A stretch of DNA of 64,000 nt from Lacticaseibacillus absianus (GCF_013407595.1 NZ_JABEKX010000002.1:124001-188000); one strand, 5' to 3'; positions 25,455 to 35,950 are shown, numbered from the stretch's first letter. The notes: generated by a model not told the origin, from the sequence alone. Numbers and translations are program-made.

Positions 25455-25478
25455 AAGTCGCCTGCGGGCGGCTTTTTT
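25455..25478 (+). terminator. Terminator of the EamA gene
   Basis: AAGTCGCC (25455-25462) pairs with GGCGGCTT (25467-25474) through one wobble, followed by T residues. Confidence 0.85.
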
Positions 25479-25533
25479 GGCGTCCGCTTGGGGCCCTGCG
25501 GCGGCGGTGGAACGGGCGGATCTAGCCGATTGG

Positions 25534-25562
25534 TTGCACGATATAATCATGTCCAATATAAT
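25534..25562 (+). promoter_or_regulatory. Strong promoter of the P-type ATPase
   Basis: TTGCAC (25534-25539), 17-bp spacer, perfect TATAAT (25557-25562). A second TATAAT at 25542-25547 lacks a matching -35. Confidence 0.75.
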
Positions 25563-25604
25563 TAAAGTAGGTAGTCACTGAAGACCCCCCAAGAGGAGGC
25601 CCAT

Positions 25605-28196
25605 ATGACGCAATTGAATGCTCAGTGGTTCCGTCGCCACCCCGATGAATTGGCGACCCAACTCAACACCGATCCCCACACTGGCCTGACCGCGGCAGAC
25701 GCCGCCGCCCGCCTGGCGCGCGACGGCCCGAACGTCTTGGTCGAGGCCCAGGCGCCGGGTCTGTGGCGGCGGATCGGCCACCACCTGCGCGACGTGACCG
25801 CGATGATCCTGCTGGTCGCGGTCGGCTTGGCCACGTACCTCGCACTGACGACTGACAGCGGGTGGGTCAAACCCCTAGTGATCGGCGCGATCGTTGCGCT
25901 CAATGTCGGAATCAGCGTGTTTCAAGAAGGGCGCGCGGAGCAAGCGCTGGCGAGCCTCAAGGCGATGAACCCGCCGAGCGTGACGGTGATCCGCGGCGGC
26001 CAGGCGCAGACGGTCCCCGCAAGCGCGCTGGTGGTCGGGGACGTGATCAGCTTGCGGCCCGGCGACACGGTACCGGCCGATGCGCGCGTGCTGACCGCGA
26101 CCGCGCTGTCCGTCGACGAAGCGATGTTGACCGGCGAAAGCGAAGCGGTCGGCAAAGACCGTGATGAGGCCCCGGCGTTGTATAGCGGCACGGCGGTCCT
26201 GACCGGTCAGGCGACGGCGATGGTCGTTGGCGTCGGGATGGCGACCGAGCTCGGTCAGATCGCCCGGATGCTGACGCGCACCGCGCCCGTTCAGACGCCG
26301 CTGGCCCGCCGCCTGGATCAGCTCGGCAAGCGCTTGTCTCTGGTGGCCGTGCTCGGTGGGTTGCTGACGATCGCGCTAGTGCTCGGCCTGTACCAGGACT
26401 CACCGGCTGAGGGCTTGATGCTCGGGATCGGCTTAGCGATCGCCGCCGTGCCCGAATCGCTGCCGGTGATCGTCACCCTCAGCCTGACCGCCGGAGTGCA
26501 GACCATGGCGCGGCAGCACGCGATCGTGCGGCGCATGCCGGCGGTCGAGACAATCGGGAATGTGACCGTGATTGCATCGGATAAGACCGGAACGCTGACG
26601 CAAAACCGCATGACCGTTACCCGCTTCTGGCCGGGGCAAGGCCCCGCGGTCGCAGCGGCTGACGCAACGATCGCGGCACAAAGCCAGCTGTGGGCGCTGG
26701 CGTCGGCGGTCCGACCCGCAGCAGACGGGACGCTCACCGGCAGCCCGACAGATATCGCCGTGACACGCTTCGTCGCAGAGCACGTCCCCCTGGCGGATGT
26801 GCAGGCGCGCTACCCCCAGGTGGCTGAGGCGCCGTTCGATTCCGCGACGAAGCACATGGCGACGCTGCACCGTGATGGGGCCGGCTATCTCGCCGTGGTC
26901 AAAGGGGCGCCGGACTGGCTGGCACTGAGTGGTGCGAGCGCGCCGCGACAGGCGGTGCACGACGAGATGGCCGAGGCGGGCCTGCGGGTGCTGGCCGCCG
27001 GGGTCAAGTACTTTGACACCGATCCTGGGCCGGACTGGCAGACGCACTTGACCGATCTGACACCGCTGGGGCTGGTCGGGATCGTCGATCCCCCCCGGCC
27101 GGAAGTGCCGGCAGCGATCGCCACGGCGCAGGCCGCCGGGATCCGCACCGTGATGATCACGGGGGATCACCTTGCGACGGCCGAGGCGATCGGCCGCCAG
27201 ATCGGCCTGTTGCCGCCGGGCGCCCTGACCCTGACGGGGGCGGAATTGGCCGCGCTGGATGACGCCGAGCTGGCCGCGGTGATCGACCGCGTCCATGTGT
27301 TCGCCCGCACGACACCGGCGGACAAGCTCCGCATCGTGCAGGCCTGGCAGGCGCGCGGCGAGGTGGTCGCGATGACCGGTGACGGGGTGAACGATGCACC
27401 AGCGCTACGCCAGGCGGATGTCGGGGTGGCGATGGGCATCACCGGTACCGAGGTGGCCAAGAATGCCGCAGATATCGTGCTGACCGATGACAATTTTGCC
27501 ACCATCGTCGGGGCCGTCCGGCAGGGGCGGACGGTGTACCAGAACATCGTCAAAGCCGTTGAGTTCCTCGTGTCAGTGAACTTCGCCCAGATCTTCACCA
27601 TGATCGTCGCGGTGGCGATCGGCTGGGGTGCGCCGCTGTCCGCCGAGCAGATGCTGATCGTCAACCTGTTAGCCGACGGGATCCCTGGGATGTTCCTGAA
27701 CCGCGAACCCGCCGAGGCGGGGCTGATGGCCCAGCCGCCGTTGCCGCGGACCGCGAGCCTCTGGGGGGCTGGACTCGGCCGACGGGTGGCGGTCCGCACC
27801 GCGACATACGTGGTGCTGATCCTCGGCGTCTACGCGCTGGGCCGCTTCGGCCCGGCCGGCTCACCGGCCCTGGGTGTCACGATGCTATTTCTTGTCTTGG
27901 CGATCGGGTCCGTGTTGGACCTGTTCGCAATCAAGACTCGCCAGCGCCTCACCCGTCAGACGCTGCGGACCAATCCAGCGCTGACCATCAGTTGCACGGT
28001 GATCATCTTGAGCCTGATCGCGCTCGTCAGCGTGCCGGCGCTCGGCGCCTGGCTGGGCCTGGTCCCGCTGACCCTGACGCAGTGGGGTGTGGTCGGCCTG
28101 ACCAGCGTGCTGCCACTGATCGTCGTTGAGACCTACAAGCGTTGGCAACACCGCGATGTGCTCGCGCACTGGCAAGCCGCGGCCGACGCTGATTGA
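25605..28196 (+). CDS. P-type cation-transporting ATPase (P2-like)
   Basis: ATP-driven cation pump of 863 aa with ten predicted helices. Order: N-terminal cation-ATPase domain (HPDELATQLNTDPHTGL), actuator TGES (in LSVDEAMLTGESEAVG), TM4 AAVPESLPVIVTLSL, phosphorylated Asp at about residue 326 in SDKTGTLTQNRMT, nucleotide-binding KGAPDWL, hinge MTGDGVNDAPALRQADVGVAMG, TM6 NLLADGIPGMFL. TM4 has PESLP where Ca2+ pumps have PEGLP, so the ion is uncertain (Ca2+, Mn2+ or Na+/K+). ATG at 25605 follows GAGGAGG. Own strong promoter and terminator. Confidence 0.9.
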   Translation: MTQLNAQWFRRHPDELATQLNTDPHTGLTAADAAARLARDGPNVLVEAQAPGLWRRIGHHLRDVTAMILLVAVGLATYLALTTDSGWVKPLVIGAIVALNVGISVFQEGRAEQALASLKAMNPPSVTVIRGGQAQTVPASALVVGDVISLRPGDTVPADARVLTATALSVDEAMLTGESEAVGKDRDEAPALYSGTAVLTGQATAMVVGVGMATELGQIARMLTRTAPVQTPLARRLDQLGKRLSLVAVLGGLLTIALVLGLYQDSPAEGLMLGIGLAIAAVPESLPVIVTLSLTAGVQTMARQHAIVRRMPAVETIGNVTVIASDKTGTLTQNRMTVTRFWPGQGPAVAAADATIAAQSQLWALASAVRPAADGTLTGSPTDIAVTRFVAEHVPLADVQARYPQVAEAPFDSATKHMATLHRDGAGYLAVVKGAPDWLALSGASAPRQAVHDEMAEAGLRVLAAGVKYFDTDPGPDWQTHLTDLTPLGLVGIVDPPRPEVPAAIATAQAAGIRTVMITGDHLATAEAIGRQIGLLPPGALTLTGAELAALDDAELAAVIDRVHVFARTTPADKLRIVQAWQARGEVVAMTGDGVNDAPALRQADVGVAMGITGTEVAKNAADIVLTDDNFATIVGAVRQGRTVYQNIVKAVEFLVSVNFAQIFTMIVAVAIGWGAPLSAEQMLIVNLLADGIPGMFLNREPAEAGLMAQPPLPRTASLWGAGLGRRVAVRTATYVVLILGVYALGRFGPAGSPALGVTMLFLVLAIGSVLDLFAIKTRQRLTRQTLRTNPALTISCTVIILSLIALVSVPALGAWLGLVPLTLTQWGVVGLTSVLPLIVVETYKRWQHRDVLAHWQAAADAD

Positions 28197-28207
28197 ACGA
28201 CCGACGA

Positions 28208-28236
28208 CCCGTCATCATGCGATGACGGGCTTTTTT
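28208..28236 (+). terminator. Terminator of the P-type ATPase
   Basis: CCCGTCATC (28208-28216) pairs with GATGACGGG (28221-28229), followed by six T. Confidence 0.93.
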
Positions 28237-28275
28237 AATGGGCTTTAGCCTGGTGCGCGCGGAAACGCGCCTGCC

Positions 28276-28625
28276 TCAAAACCACCCGCTATGCGGGTGG
28301 AGTCAATGAAGTTATACAAAAACTCTCCTTCTAGATTAGAGTGTAGGTGTTCAGGCCACACTGCATAATCGAGAAGAAGAGAAGAAATATATGGCAAACC
28401 AAGCAAACTCACTCGCTCACACGAAATAGAATTGCAAGTGCCACATTGTCTTGACCCCCAGAGTATAGGCGGAAGATGATTTATTATCAATATCGAAAGG
28501 ACCTCATCGAATTCATCAAACAACTTTTTTCGTACAAGGACGTTAAGATCATTGAAGGGCATATGATGGCTGATCGCGTTCACCTACTCGTCGAAATCCC
28601 GCCAAAGATCGCAGTATCGTCTTTC
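28276..28625 (+). mobile_element. Remnant of an IS200/IS605-family insertion sequence
   Basis: The left end is marked by the subterminal hairpin CCACCCGC-TAT-GCGGGTGG (28282-28300), as used by Y1 transposases of this family. A broken tnpA follows, then the sequence stops matching near 28625; no right end is seen. The stretch is plainly more AT-rich than both flanks, which supports foreign origin. Confidence 0.8.
28391..28625 (+). pseudogene. tnpA: Decayed IS200/IS605 transposase TnpA
   Basis: Conceptual reading from ATG 28391 begins MANQANSLAHTK, then a stop where relatives have Trp, CHIVLTPR, another stop, and a frameshift before IYYQYRKDLIEFIKQLF (from 28476), KIIEGHMMADRVHLLVEIPPKIAVSSF. 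The catalytic HUH motif, normally DHVH, reads DRVH, so the metal-binding His is lost as well. It is truncated before the tyrosine that cuts DNA. Dead several times over. Confidence 0.88.
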
Positions 28626-28987
28626 GACTGCGCCAAGCGCGATCAGAGACCTGTTGGCCGTCGATCCGCCAGACTTCTCGACACCAGACCATGTGGCCTC
28701 GGCGGGCAGTGCGCAGCGGTCGGTGGCGCCGGTTCGGCCTCAAGACGATAAGAAGCCGCTGACCACTGCCGCTGTGCGGCCGCGAGCCGGTGTGACCAGT
28801 GATGCACCGAAGGCCACCCCGACCGCCGCGACGCCGCTCAGCGCGGCGATACCTGTCCGTGTGACGGCGGCGCCCTGACTGAGCCGCGATCGCCAAGCGC
28901 TGGCCGGTACCTGAGCAACTGGGTGTGTCCCCCCTTAAGGGCGACCGAAGCGGCGCGCGTGAGCCGGCGAATGGCTGCTAAAGGCAA
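28626..28987. other. No gene seen
   Basis: GC-rich sequence after the IS remnant. Short ORFs exist on both strands but lack ribosome sites and family resemblance; they look like chance frames, perhaps debris left by the insertion. Confidence 0.6.
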
Positions 28988-29027
28988 ACAGCGCTCCCCG
29001 AGCGAAAATCTCGGGGAGCGCTGTTTT
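28988..29027. terminator. Terminator of the gal operon
   Basis: Perfect 15-bp stem (28988-29002/29010-29024) with a 7-nt loop. T residues flank it on both strands, so it can stop the minus-strand gal message. Confidence 0.88.
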
Positions 29028-29042
29028 GAATTGAGGCGCCGG

Positions 29043-30503
29043 TCACAGCGTCGCGCAGAACCGGTCGAACGCGGCTTGGCCGGTCGTGTCGCGCTTGAAG
29101 ACGCCGGCGTCTTCGAGCACACGGCTGAAGACCTGGCCGACCGCCTGGTTCAGCAGGTCATCGGCGTTGGCGCGGGTCCATGCGTACTGCGCTGCCAGGG
29201 CCTCTGCCCACGGTCGGTGCGCGGCAGCCATTTCATTGGGTAGCCCGAGCAGGAACTTTTTGACCTCAGCGAGCTCGGTGCGCAGGCGCGCCGGTAGCAC
29301 GGCGAGGCCCATCACTTCGATTAGACCGATGTTTTCCTTCTTGATGTGCTGCACGTCTTGGTGCGGGTGAAAAATGCCGTCGGGGTACGTCGCGCTGGTC
29401 TGGTTGTCGCGCAGGACCAAGTCGAGCTGGTACGCCCCGTCGACGCGGCGCACGATCGGGGTGACGGTGTGGTGCGGGGTACCGTCTGTCGTGGCCCGCA
29501 CGTCCACGCTGGGATCGCTGTAGGTCGCCCAGGCTCGGCGGATGTGCTCGGCGGCGTCGGCTAGCTGCGCGCGGTCGGGACTAGTCAGGCGCAAGACGCT
29601 CATCGGCCAGCGGACGCGGCCAGCGGTCACCGCCGGATAGTCTGGCAGCGGCAGGGTCTTTTCGACCGGGGCGACGGCCATTGCGAAGGTGTGGCGACCG
29701 CCTTGGTAGTGCTCATGGGCGAGCATCGAGCCGCCGACGATCGGCAGATCGGCGTTGCTGCCGACGAAGTAGTCGGGGAACAGCGTGACGATATCGAGGA
29801 GGTTCGAGAACGTCTGACGGCTGATGTTCATCGGTGTGTGGCGGGCGTCCAGGAAGATCGCGTGCTCGTTGAAGTAGGCGTAAGGCGAATACTGGAAGCC
29901 CCAGGTCTCCCCGGCCAGGGTGAAGCGCACGATGCGGTGGTTCGCGCGCGCCGGGTGGTCGACTCGACCCCGGTAGCCCTCGTTGTCCATGCACAGCTGG
30001 CAGGTCGGGTAGCTGAAGCTGGTGGCCTTGGCCGCCGCGGCGATGTCTTTCGGGTCTTTCTCCGGCTTCGAGAGGTTGATGGTGATCTCAAGGTCGCCAT
30101 AGTCCGTGTGCGCTGGGAACTTGAGGTTCTTGGCGATCGCGCGTGTCTGGATGTAGTTGTTGGCACGGCTGAGCGCGAAGAACCAGTCAGTCGCGGTCTG
30201 CGGGCTCAGCTGGTATTGGGCCCAAAACGTCGCGTTGACGGTGCTTGGGGCCGGGGTCGCCAGGGCCATCAGCTCGGCTTCGAGGATCGCGCGGGCAGAG
30301 CTGGCTGCCGGGCAGGTGCCGTTGGCGACGGCGGCCTCGACGAGCGCATCGAGGTTGTGGAGCGGATCTGGGGCGCCGGGCCAATCGGCGGCGGCGTCGC
30401 CGACCAGCGCGAGCACGCGGTTTTTCAAGTAGATGCGGTCGAGTGCCGTGTAGTCTGGATTGTGGCTGAGGATGTAATCGAGGTGGTGTTCTACGGCGGT
30501 CAC
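29043..30503 (-). CDS. galT: UDP-glucose-hexose-1-phosphate uridylyltransferase, type 2
   Basis: Leloir pathway enzyme that swaps UMP between UDP-glucose and galactose-1-phosphate. At 486 aa it is the long Gram-positive type 2 GalT, unlike the ~350-aa E. coli type. Seen: N-terminal [42 protein letters not shown], and the catalytic-region [16 protein letters not shown] (type 2 form of the HxH motif). GTG start at 30503 overlaps the galE stop (GTGA). Last gene of galKET. Confidence 0.95.
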   Translation of the reverse strand: MTAVEHHLDYILSHNPDYTALDRIYLKNRVLALVGDAAADWPGAPDPLHNLDALVEAAVANGTCPAASSARAILEAELMALATPAPSTVNATFWAQYQLSPQTATDWFFALSRANNYIQTRAIAKNLKFPAHTDYGDLEITINLSKPEKDPKDIAAAAKATSFSYPTCQLCMDNEGYRGRVDHPARANHRIVRFTLAGETWGFQYSPYAYFNEHAIFLDARHTPMNISRQTFSNLLDIVTLFPDYFVGSNADLPIVGGSMLAHEHYQGGRHTFAMAVAPVEKTLPLPDYPAVTAGRVRWPMSVLRLTSPDRAQLADAAEHIRRAWATYSDPSVDVRATTDGTPHHTVTPIVRRVDGAYQLDLVLRDNQTSATYPDGIFHPHQDVQHIKKENIGLIEVMGLAVLPARLRTELAEVKKFLLGLPNEMAAAHRPWAEALAAQYAWTRANADDLLNQAVGQVFSRVLEDAGVFKRDTTGQAAFDRFCATL

Positions 30504-31495
30504 AGCTTGTCACCGAATCCTTCTGGCTTGTGCTCGTGCCAATTCCAAGCGGTCGCGATGATCGCTTCGACGTCGTCGTACTGCGGCTGCCAGTTCAGGA
30601 CCTTGCGCGCCTTGTCAGAGGCGGCGATCAGCGTGCTCGGGTCACCCGGGCGCCGCGGGCCGATGGTCGCCGGGATCGGCTGGCCGGTCACCTTGCGCGC
30701 TGCTTCGAGGATCTGCAGGTTCGAGAAGCCGGTGGCCGAGCCGAGGTTGAAGGCGTCGGAGTCGTGCCCAGCGCTCAGGTACTGCATCGCGAGAATGTGT
30801 GCGTCCGCTAGGTCGACGACGTGCACGTAATCGCGCACGTTGGTGCCATCCGGTGTTGGGTAGTCGTCCCCGAAGATCTGCAGCCCGTCGCGCGTGCCGG
30901 CGGCCACTTGCAGGATGATCGGGATCAGGTGAGTCTCGGGGTGGTGGTCTTCACCGATGCGACCATCGGGCATCGCGCCAGCGACGTTGAAGTAGCGCAA
31001 GGCGACGAACTTGATCCCATACGCGACGTCCGCCCAGTGCATGATCTTCTCCATCGCGAGCTTGGATTCCCCGTACGGGTTGGTCGGGATCTGCGGGTCG
31101 TCTTCCTTGATTGGGATCGACTGCGGCTCGCCATAGGTCGCAGCGGTGGAGGAGAAGACGATCTTGTTGATGCCGAATTCGTGCATCGCCTCCAGCAACG
31201 TGATCATGCCACCGGTGTTGTTGTCGAAGTACTTCAGCGGATCTTTCATCGACTCCGGCACGATGGAAAAAGCGGCGAAGTGGATGATCCCGTCGATCTT
31301 CTCCTGGCGGAACACTTGGCTCAAGAACTTGTAGTCACGGATATCCCCCTGATAAAACCGGGCTTTGGGGTCGACGGCCTTGCGGTGGCCGGTGATCAGA
31401 TTATCGAGTACGACCACATCTTCACCGTGCTTGATCAGCTGGGCGACGGTGTGGGAGCCGATGTAGCCGGCCCCGCCGAGAACTGCGATTGTCAT
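30500..31495 (-). CDS. galE: UDP-glucose 4-epimerase
   Basis: Interconverts UDP-galactose and UDP-glucose with bound NAD. 331 aa. N-terminal Rossmann motif [23 protein letters not shown] (catalytic Ser/Thr), and the YxxxK pair in [10 protein letters not shown]; the sugar end has YFNVAGA and [18 protein letters not shown]. All key residues present. ATG at 31495 follows AAAGGAAGC. Lies between galK and galT in the gal operon. Confidence 0.96.
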   Translation of the reverse strand: MTIAVLGGAGYIGSHTVAQLIKHGEDVVVLDNLITGHRKAVDPKARFYQGDIRDYKFLSQVFRQEKIDGIIHFAAFSIVPESMKDPLKYFDNNTGGMITLLEAMHEFGINKIVFSSTAATYGEPQSIPIKEDDPQIPTNPYGESKLAMEKIMHWADVAYGIKFVALRYFNVAGAMPDGRIGEDHHPETHLIPIILQVAAGTRDGLQIFGDDYPTPDGTNVRDYVHVVDLADAHILAMQYLSAGHDSDAFNLGSATGFSNLQILEAARKVTGQPIPATIGPRRPGDPSTLIAASDKARKVLNWQPQYDDVEAIIATAWNWHEHKPEGFGDKL

Positions 31496-31524
31496 ATGGA
31501 TTGCTTCCTTTCGTCTGTTGCGCG

Positions 31525-32691
31525 TTAGTCTAACTGGCGCGGGCCGTCTGCGATCTCAGCGACGTAGAAGTCCGCCTTGTAGCCGATCGTGTCGAGGTAG
31601 GCCTGGCCGACCGCTTCGGTGAAGTCTGGGACCGCAGCCTTGTCGACCAAGGCGATCGCGCAGCCGCCGAAACCGGCGCCGGTCATGCGGGCGCCGAGGA
31701 CCCCGGGCTGCTTCAACGCGTTGGTCACCAGGGTATCCAGCTCCACGCCGGTCACCTCGTAGTCATAGGCCAGTGAGACGCCAGAGGCGGAGACTAGGCG
31801 TCCGAACTGGTCGAGGTCGCCTGCCTTCAAGGCGTCAGCGGCCTTGAGCGTGCGCTGGTTTTCGAACACGGCGTGGCGTGCGCGCTTGATCAGCGTCTCG
31901 TCGTAGATCAAGTAGGTGGACTGGTCGAATTCATCGACGGTCAGGTCGCCCAAGGTCTTGATGTCAAGCTTGGTCTGGAGCCGGGCGAGGGCTTCTTCGC
32001 ACTCGCTGCGGCGTTCGTTGTACTTGGAGTCGGCAAGTTCGCGGCGCTTGTTGGTGTTCATGATCACGACCACGTTGTTGCCCATGGCCAGCGGCAGGGA
32101 CTCGTATTCCAGTGTGTTAGTGTCCAGCAGCGTGGCGCGGTTTTTCTGGCCCATGCCGATGGCGAATTGGTCCATGATCCCGGAGTTGACGCCGATGTAG
32201 TGGTTCTCGACTTTTTGCCCGTCCTTGATCAGGTCCAGCATCGTCGCGTCCAGCCCGTAGGTGTCCTTGAGGATGATCCCGGTCAACAGCTCCAGGGACG
32301 CCGACGAAGACAGCCCCGAGGCATTCGGCAGGTTGCCTTCGATGTAGACGTCGAGCCCGGTCGCATAAGTCGCGCCGGCGGCTTGCAGGACTTGCGCCAT
32401 GCCCTTGAAGTAATCGGTCCAGGCGCCGTCCTTAGCGGTGGTCAGCTCAGCCAGCGGGATCTCCTTGGTCCCGGCGTCCGGGAAGTTGGCGGAGAACAGG
32501 CGGAAGGCAGCGGCGTCGTTCGGTGCGACGGCCGCGTAGGTGCCAAGGCTGATCGCGCACGGGAAGACGTGGCCGCCGTTGTAGTCGGTGTGCTCGCCGA
32601 TCAGGTTGATCCGGCCCGGGGCGAAGTAGGTGTGGGTGGCCGCGGTGCCGAAGACCTCACTGAAGCCGGTGCGCAGTGCTTGTGTATCCAT
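31525..32691 (-). CDS. galK: Galactokinase
   Basis: Phosphorylates alpha-D-galactose at C1 with ATP. 388 aa, GHMP kinase. Marks: galactose motif [21 protein letters not shown] at about residue 27, ATP motif [16 protein letters not shown], catalytic Asp in [12 protein letters not shown], and [16 protein letters not shown] near the end. ATG at 32691 follows AAGGAGG. The 55-base gap to galR has no terminator, so galR and galK may share a transcript. Confidence 0.96.
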   Translation of the reverse strand: MDTQALRTGFSEVFGTAATHTYFAPGRINLIGEHTDYNGGHVFPCAISLGTYAAVAPNDAAAFRLFSANFPDAGTKEIPLAELTTAKDGAWTDYFKGMAQVLQAAGATYATGLDVYIEGNLPNASGLSSSASLELLTGIILKDTYGLDATMLDLIKDGQKVENHYIGVNSGIMDQFAIGMGQKNRATLLDTNTLEYESLPLAMGNNVVVIMNTNKRRELADSKYNERRSECEEALARLQTKLDIKTLGDLTVDEFDQSTYLIYDETLIKRARHAVFENQRTLKAADALKAGDLDQFGRLVSASGVSLAYDYEVTGVELDTLVTNALKQPGVLGARMTGAGFGGCAIALVDKAAVPDFTEAVGQAYLDTIGYKADFYVAEIADGPRQLD

Positions 32692-32746
32692 ATCAAAAAT
32701 CCTCCTTATAGTGAGTTGCCTGGATGGCGTTAAGACACAAGGTGAG

Positions 32747-33745
32747 TCAGTGACTGCTGTCGCGCAGGACCAGTTCGCTGGCGAGCGTCAGACGCGTCGG
32801 CGTCGTCGCCAATCCGTCGAGTTGATCCTTGAGCAGGCGAGCGGCGCTCATGCCCATCATCTGGGTGGCGACGCGCACGGTGCTCAGGCTGGGGTTCAAG
32901 AAGCGCCCGACGGCCAGATCGTTGAAGCCGATCACGCTGACGCGCGCCGGCACGGCGATGTGGTGCTCCTGCAGCGCTTTGATCGCTCCGATCGCCATCG
33001 CGTCGCTCGCGACGAAAAACGCACTGGGCAACGCGTCTTGATGCGTCTCGATGATGCGCGTCATGGTCTCGTAACCACCTTCGATGGTGAACTGACCGTG
33101 GAAGATCAGCGTTTCATCTAGCGTTGCGCGGCTGCGCATCGCCTGCTTGAAGGCGATCAGGCGCTGGTCTTCCAGCGGGAGCCCGTCGCTTGTTGCCTCG
33201 TCGCCGGTGATCATTGCAATGTGGCGGTGGCCGGTGGCGAGAAAGTGTGCGACGATCTTGTCGACGGGGTCCCCGAAGCTGGTGGTCACACAGCTGATCG
33301 ATTGCGCTAAGGTGTCTTGGTCGACGATCACCAGCGGCTTGTTCAGCGCCTGGAAGGCAGCGAGCTGATCGGGGGAGTACTTGCCCAGCGCGATCAGACC
33401 GGCGAGTTCGCCGGCCGGGGGCAGCGTCTCATTAGAGAAGACGCGGGCGATCGTGAAGTCGTCGGCTTGCAGCTGAGTCTCGGTGCCCCAGCGGATCGCG
33501 CGGTAGTACAGGTCATTGGTCTCGGCGACCTCCGAGTACCATTGCACCAGCGCGATGGTGCCAGCGCTGTTCGGGTTGCGGTGTTGGTGTTTGGTGTAGT
33601 TCAGGGCCTCCGCCGCGGCAAAAATACGCTGGCGCGTCTCCGGACTGACTTGCAGTGACGTGTCGGCGTTCAGGACGCGCGAGACGGTGGCGCTACTGAC
33701 ATGCGCGGCTTCTGCGATATCTTTGAGGGTCGCGATGAGTCTCAT
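32747..33745 (-). CDS. galR: LacI-family regulator of the gal genes
   Basis: Repressor of 332 aa. The first ~55 residues are a LacI helix-turn-helix ([45 protein letters not shown]); the rest is a periplasmic-binding-like sensor (ending [18 protein letters not shown]). First in the gal cluster on the minus strand, upstream of galK. Its own promoter overlaps an operator (33771-33790), so it probably represses itself. The inducer is likely galactose or a phosphorylated derivative, by analogy with GalR of lactobacilli. Confidence 0.9.
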   Translation of the reverse strand: MRLIATLKDIAEAAHVSSATVSRVLNADTSLQVSPETRQRIFAAAEALNYTKHQHRNPNSAGTIALVQWYSEVAETNDLYYRAIRWGTETQLQADDFTIARVFSNETLPPAGELAGLIALGKYSPDQLAAFQALNKPLVIVDQDTLAQSISCVTTSFGDPVDKIVAHFLATGHRHIAMITGDEATSDGLPLEDQRLIAFKQAMRSRATLDETLIFHGQFTIEGGYETMTRIIETHQDALPSAFFVASDAMAIGAIKALQEHHIAVPARVSVIGFNDLAVGRFLNPSLSTVRVATQMMGMSAARLLKDQLDGLATTPTRLTLASELVLRDSSH

Positions 33746-33768
33746 CTCCCTTTCGGCTTACTGACTGT

Positions 33769-33893
33769 ATTTTACTAAAAACTGGTAAAAAAGTGAACAA
33801 CAAATTCACCGGCGGGCTTCTTTTTGGCGGGGGCTATGCTACAATGTAACCGGTTGAAGGCGAAGACCGCCGCAACTGTTGGTTTTTAGTAAA
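33769..33893. promoter_or_regulatory. Divergent gal promoter region with inverted GalR-type operators
   Basis: TTTACTAAAAAC (33771-33782) and its exact reverse complement GTTTTTAGTAAA (33882-33893) lie 99 bp apart in the gap between galR and the gene at 33917. The first sits over the galR promoter on the minus strand: TTCACT (33797-33792), 17-bp spacer, TAAAAT (33774-33769). The second lies after TACAAT (33840-33845) of the rightward gene. The layout suits two bound repressors looping the DNA or blocking both genes. Confidence 0.7.
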
Positions 33894-33916
33894 GTCAAAC
33901 AACTGGAGGAGATCCA

Positions 33917-35938
33917 ATGTTCAAGTATTCCCTGCGCTACACGCTCGACCCGCGGACGAACACGCCGGCTAAGGATGCGCGCCTCTTCGCCTTTGTGAAG
34001 CAGGCCCATGTGGACAACGTCGCGTTTTTCATCAACCCCGAGGAGCTGAACGCGAGTCACTTGACCGCGGCGCAGACCCAGGTGTGGTTGGATGCGATCC
34101 GACCGCTGGCCGACCACCTGGCGACGCTGGGGGTGACCACTAGCCTGAACCCGTGGACCACCATCATGCACAGTGACCGCGGGCAGGTGGTCGATCCGTC
34201 GATCGGCTTCCAGACGCTCGTCGATATTCACGGGAAGCAGGCGACCTCGATCGCCTGCCCGGCCGACCCGGTCTGGCGTGACTACTTGGCGGCGCGTTAC
34301 GCCCAGTACGCGACGCTGCACCCAGAAGAACTGTGGCTCGAAGACGACTTTCGCCACTACAACCACACCCCGCTGAAAATGGGGTGCTTCTGCGACCGAC
34401 ACATGGCGCTGTACCAGGCGCGGCTCGGGCGTCAGATCAGTCGGGAAGACTTCGTCAAGGCGATGGTCGCACCAGGAGCGCCAAGCGCTGAGCGCCAGGT
34501 CTACCTCGACGTTGCGCGCGAGGAGATGAAGGTCACCGTCCACCAGATCGAACAAGCGGTGCACGCAGTATCACCGGAGACCAACCTGGCGCAGATGACC
34601 TCCTTCCCGAACTGGCACGCGATCGAAGGCCGCGACTGGGCGGGGCTGTTCGACAACCTGCGCGGGGCAGGGCACCCACGGGTCGCCCGGCCACACCTAC
34701 CGGCGTACAACGAGATCGCGCCGCTGAAGTACGCGCGCGTTTTTGAAGACTACACGCGCACGACAGCGGCCTACCTCGGCGACGACGCGATCTTGTTGCC
34801 GGAGCTTGAGAACTATATGTACTCACCATTCGTCAAGTCCGTGGCGTTCACTCAGTTTCAGATCGAGACCGCCGCACTGGTTGGCGCCAGCGGCATCTTA
34901 CTGAACCTCTTTGACATGATCGGCAACGGGATCGACGACGATTATCACTACGCGGAGATGCTGGCGGCCAGTCGCCCGTTCCTCGATGCGATCACCGAGC
35001 GGCGGTTGCAGATGAGCCAGACCCGGGGGATCCAGGTGCTGGTCGACCAAGACTCCAGCTACACGCTGCACACCCAAGGCGGGACGGATCCGGAGGCGCT
35101 GTTGCCGCACGAGACGCACTGGGCGGCACTCCTGGGCACCTTTGGCTTCTCGACCACCATCACCCCGGTGCAGCCCGACAGCCGCTTCCAAGGGGCGCGG
35201 TTGGCGATCAGCGGCCAGCTGCTGCGCAACTTCAGCGATGACGCGATCCGCCAACTCTTGCACGATAACGTGGTCTTGCTAGACGGGGAGTCCGTCCAGG
35301 TGCTGATCGACCGTGGCTTGCAGGCGCTCCTGCACATCACCGATAGTCAGTGGCACCGCGTGCGCACGGCTTACCAGTCGTATGAGGCGGCGGACGGCCA
35401 TACGGTCGAAGGCATCGACGCCCCGCGCGTCACGATGTTGCAGCATACCGGCGACTACCTGCAGCTTGACTACGCCACTGACGCCGACGTAGCAATCTGG
35501 AGCCACGCCTACAACGCGCAGTCCGAACGGCTGGGCAACGTAATGGCGGTGATCGACCACCGCATCGTCGTGATGCCAATGGATCAAGATCCTAAGTACG
35601 GCTGGGAGTCGCAGTACGTTGGCTTCAAGCAGGGGCTCTATCAGCAGATCCTCGCGGCGCTCACCGAGGTCGACTACCTCGTGGGGATGCCGAACACCAA
35701 GTTGGTCGTGACCACCCAACACGACCTGACGCTGTGGGCGGCCAACTTCACGCTGGATGACTACGCGCAGATCACGTGGCATCCCGCTGAGCCATTGGCT
35801 GCGACCACGGCGACCGTGATCAGTCGCCGTGGCGACCAAGTCGTCACCGAGCGCGTCACCTTGGCGCACGACGGCGAGCAGGTGATCATCCCGGTCGCCT
35901 TGCCACACCTGGCGATGGTCCAGGTCCGCTTCGACTGA
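33917..35938 (+). CDS. Large putative glycoside hydrolase (TIM barrel plus GATase-like domain)
   Basis: Not assigned to a known family with certainty. The 673-aa cytoplasmic protein (no signal peptide) begins KYSLRYTLDPRTN and looks like a TIM barrel: TTSLNPWTTIMHSDRG, LHPEELWLEDDFRHYNHTPLKMGCFC (acidic cluster at a likely strand 4 end), LLPELENYMYSPFVKSVAFTQFQIETAALVGASGILLNLFDMIGNG. A Rossmann-like second domain (about 370-500: GIQVLVDQDSSYTLH, NVVLLDGESVQVLIDRGL) and a beta-rich end recall GH42-type architecture. ATG at 33917 follows GGAGGAG. Divergent from galR with shared operators, so it probably releases galactose from an imported oligosaccharide. Function inferred. Confidence 0.6.
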   Translation: MFKYSLRYTLDPRTNTPAKDARLFAFVKQAHVDNVAFFINPEELNASHLTAAQTQVWLDAIRPLADHLATLGVTTSLNPWTTIMHSDRGQVVDPSIGFQTLVDIHGKQATSIACPADPVWRDYLAARYAQYATLHPEELWLEDDFRHYNHTPLKMGCFCDRHMALYQARLGRQISREDFVKAMVAPGAPSAERQVYLDVAREEMKVTVHQIEQAVHAVSPETNLAQMTSFPNWHAIEGRDWAGLFDNLRGAGHPRVARPHLPAYNEIAPLKYARVFEDYTRTTAAYLGDDAILLPELENYMYSPFVKSVAFTQFQIETAALVGASGILLNLFDMIGNGIDDDYHYAEMLAASRPFLDAITERRLQMSQTRGIQVLVDQDSSYTLHTQGGTDPEALLPHETHWAALLGTFGFSTTITPVQPDSRFQGARLAISGQLLRNFSDDAIRQLLHDNVVLLDGESVQVLIDRGLQALLHITDSQWHRVRTAYQSYEAADGHTVEGIDAPRVTMLQHTGDYLQLDYATDADVAIWSHAYNAQSERLGNVMAVIDHRIVVMPMDQDPKYGWESQYVGFKQGLYQQILAALTEVDYLVGMPNTKLVVTTQHDLTLWAANFTLDDYAQITWHPAEPLAATTATVISRRGDQVVTERVTLAHDGEQVIIPVALPHLAMVQVRFD

Positions 35939-35950
35939 ATCGATGGCATC

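Noticed and set aside
28654-28878. Short ORF after the IS remnant, and a hydrophobic minus-strand frame at 28730-28880
   Set aside because: No ribosome site and no recognisable family; both appear to be chance frames.
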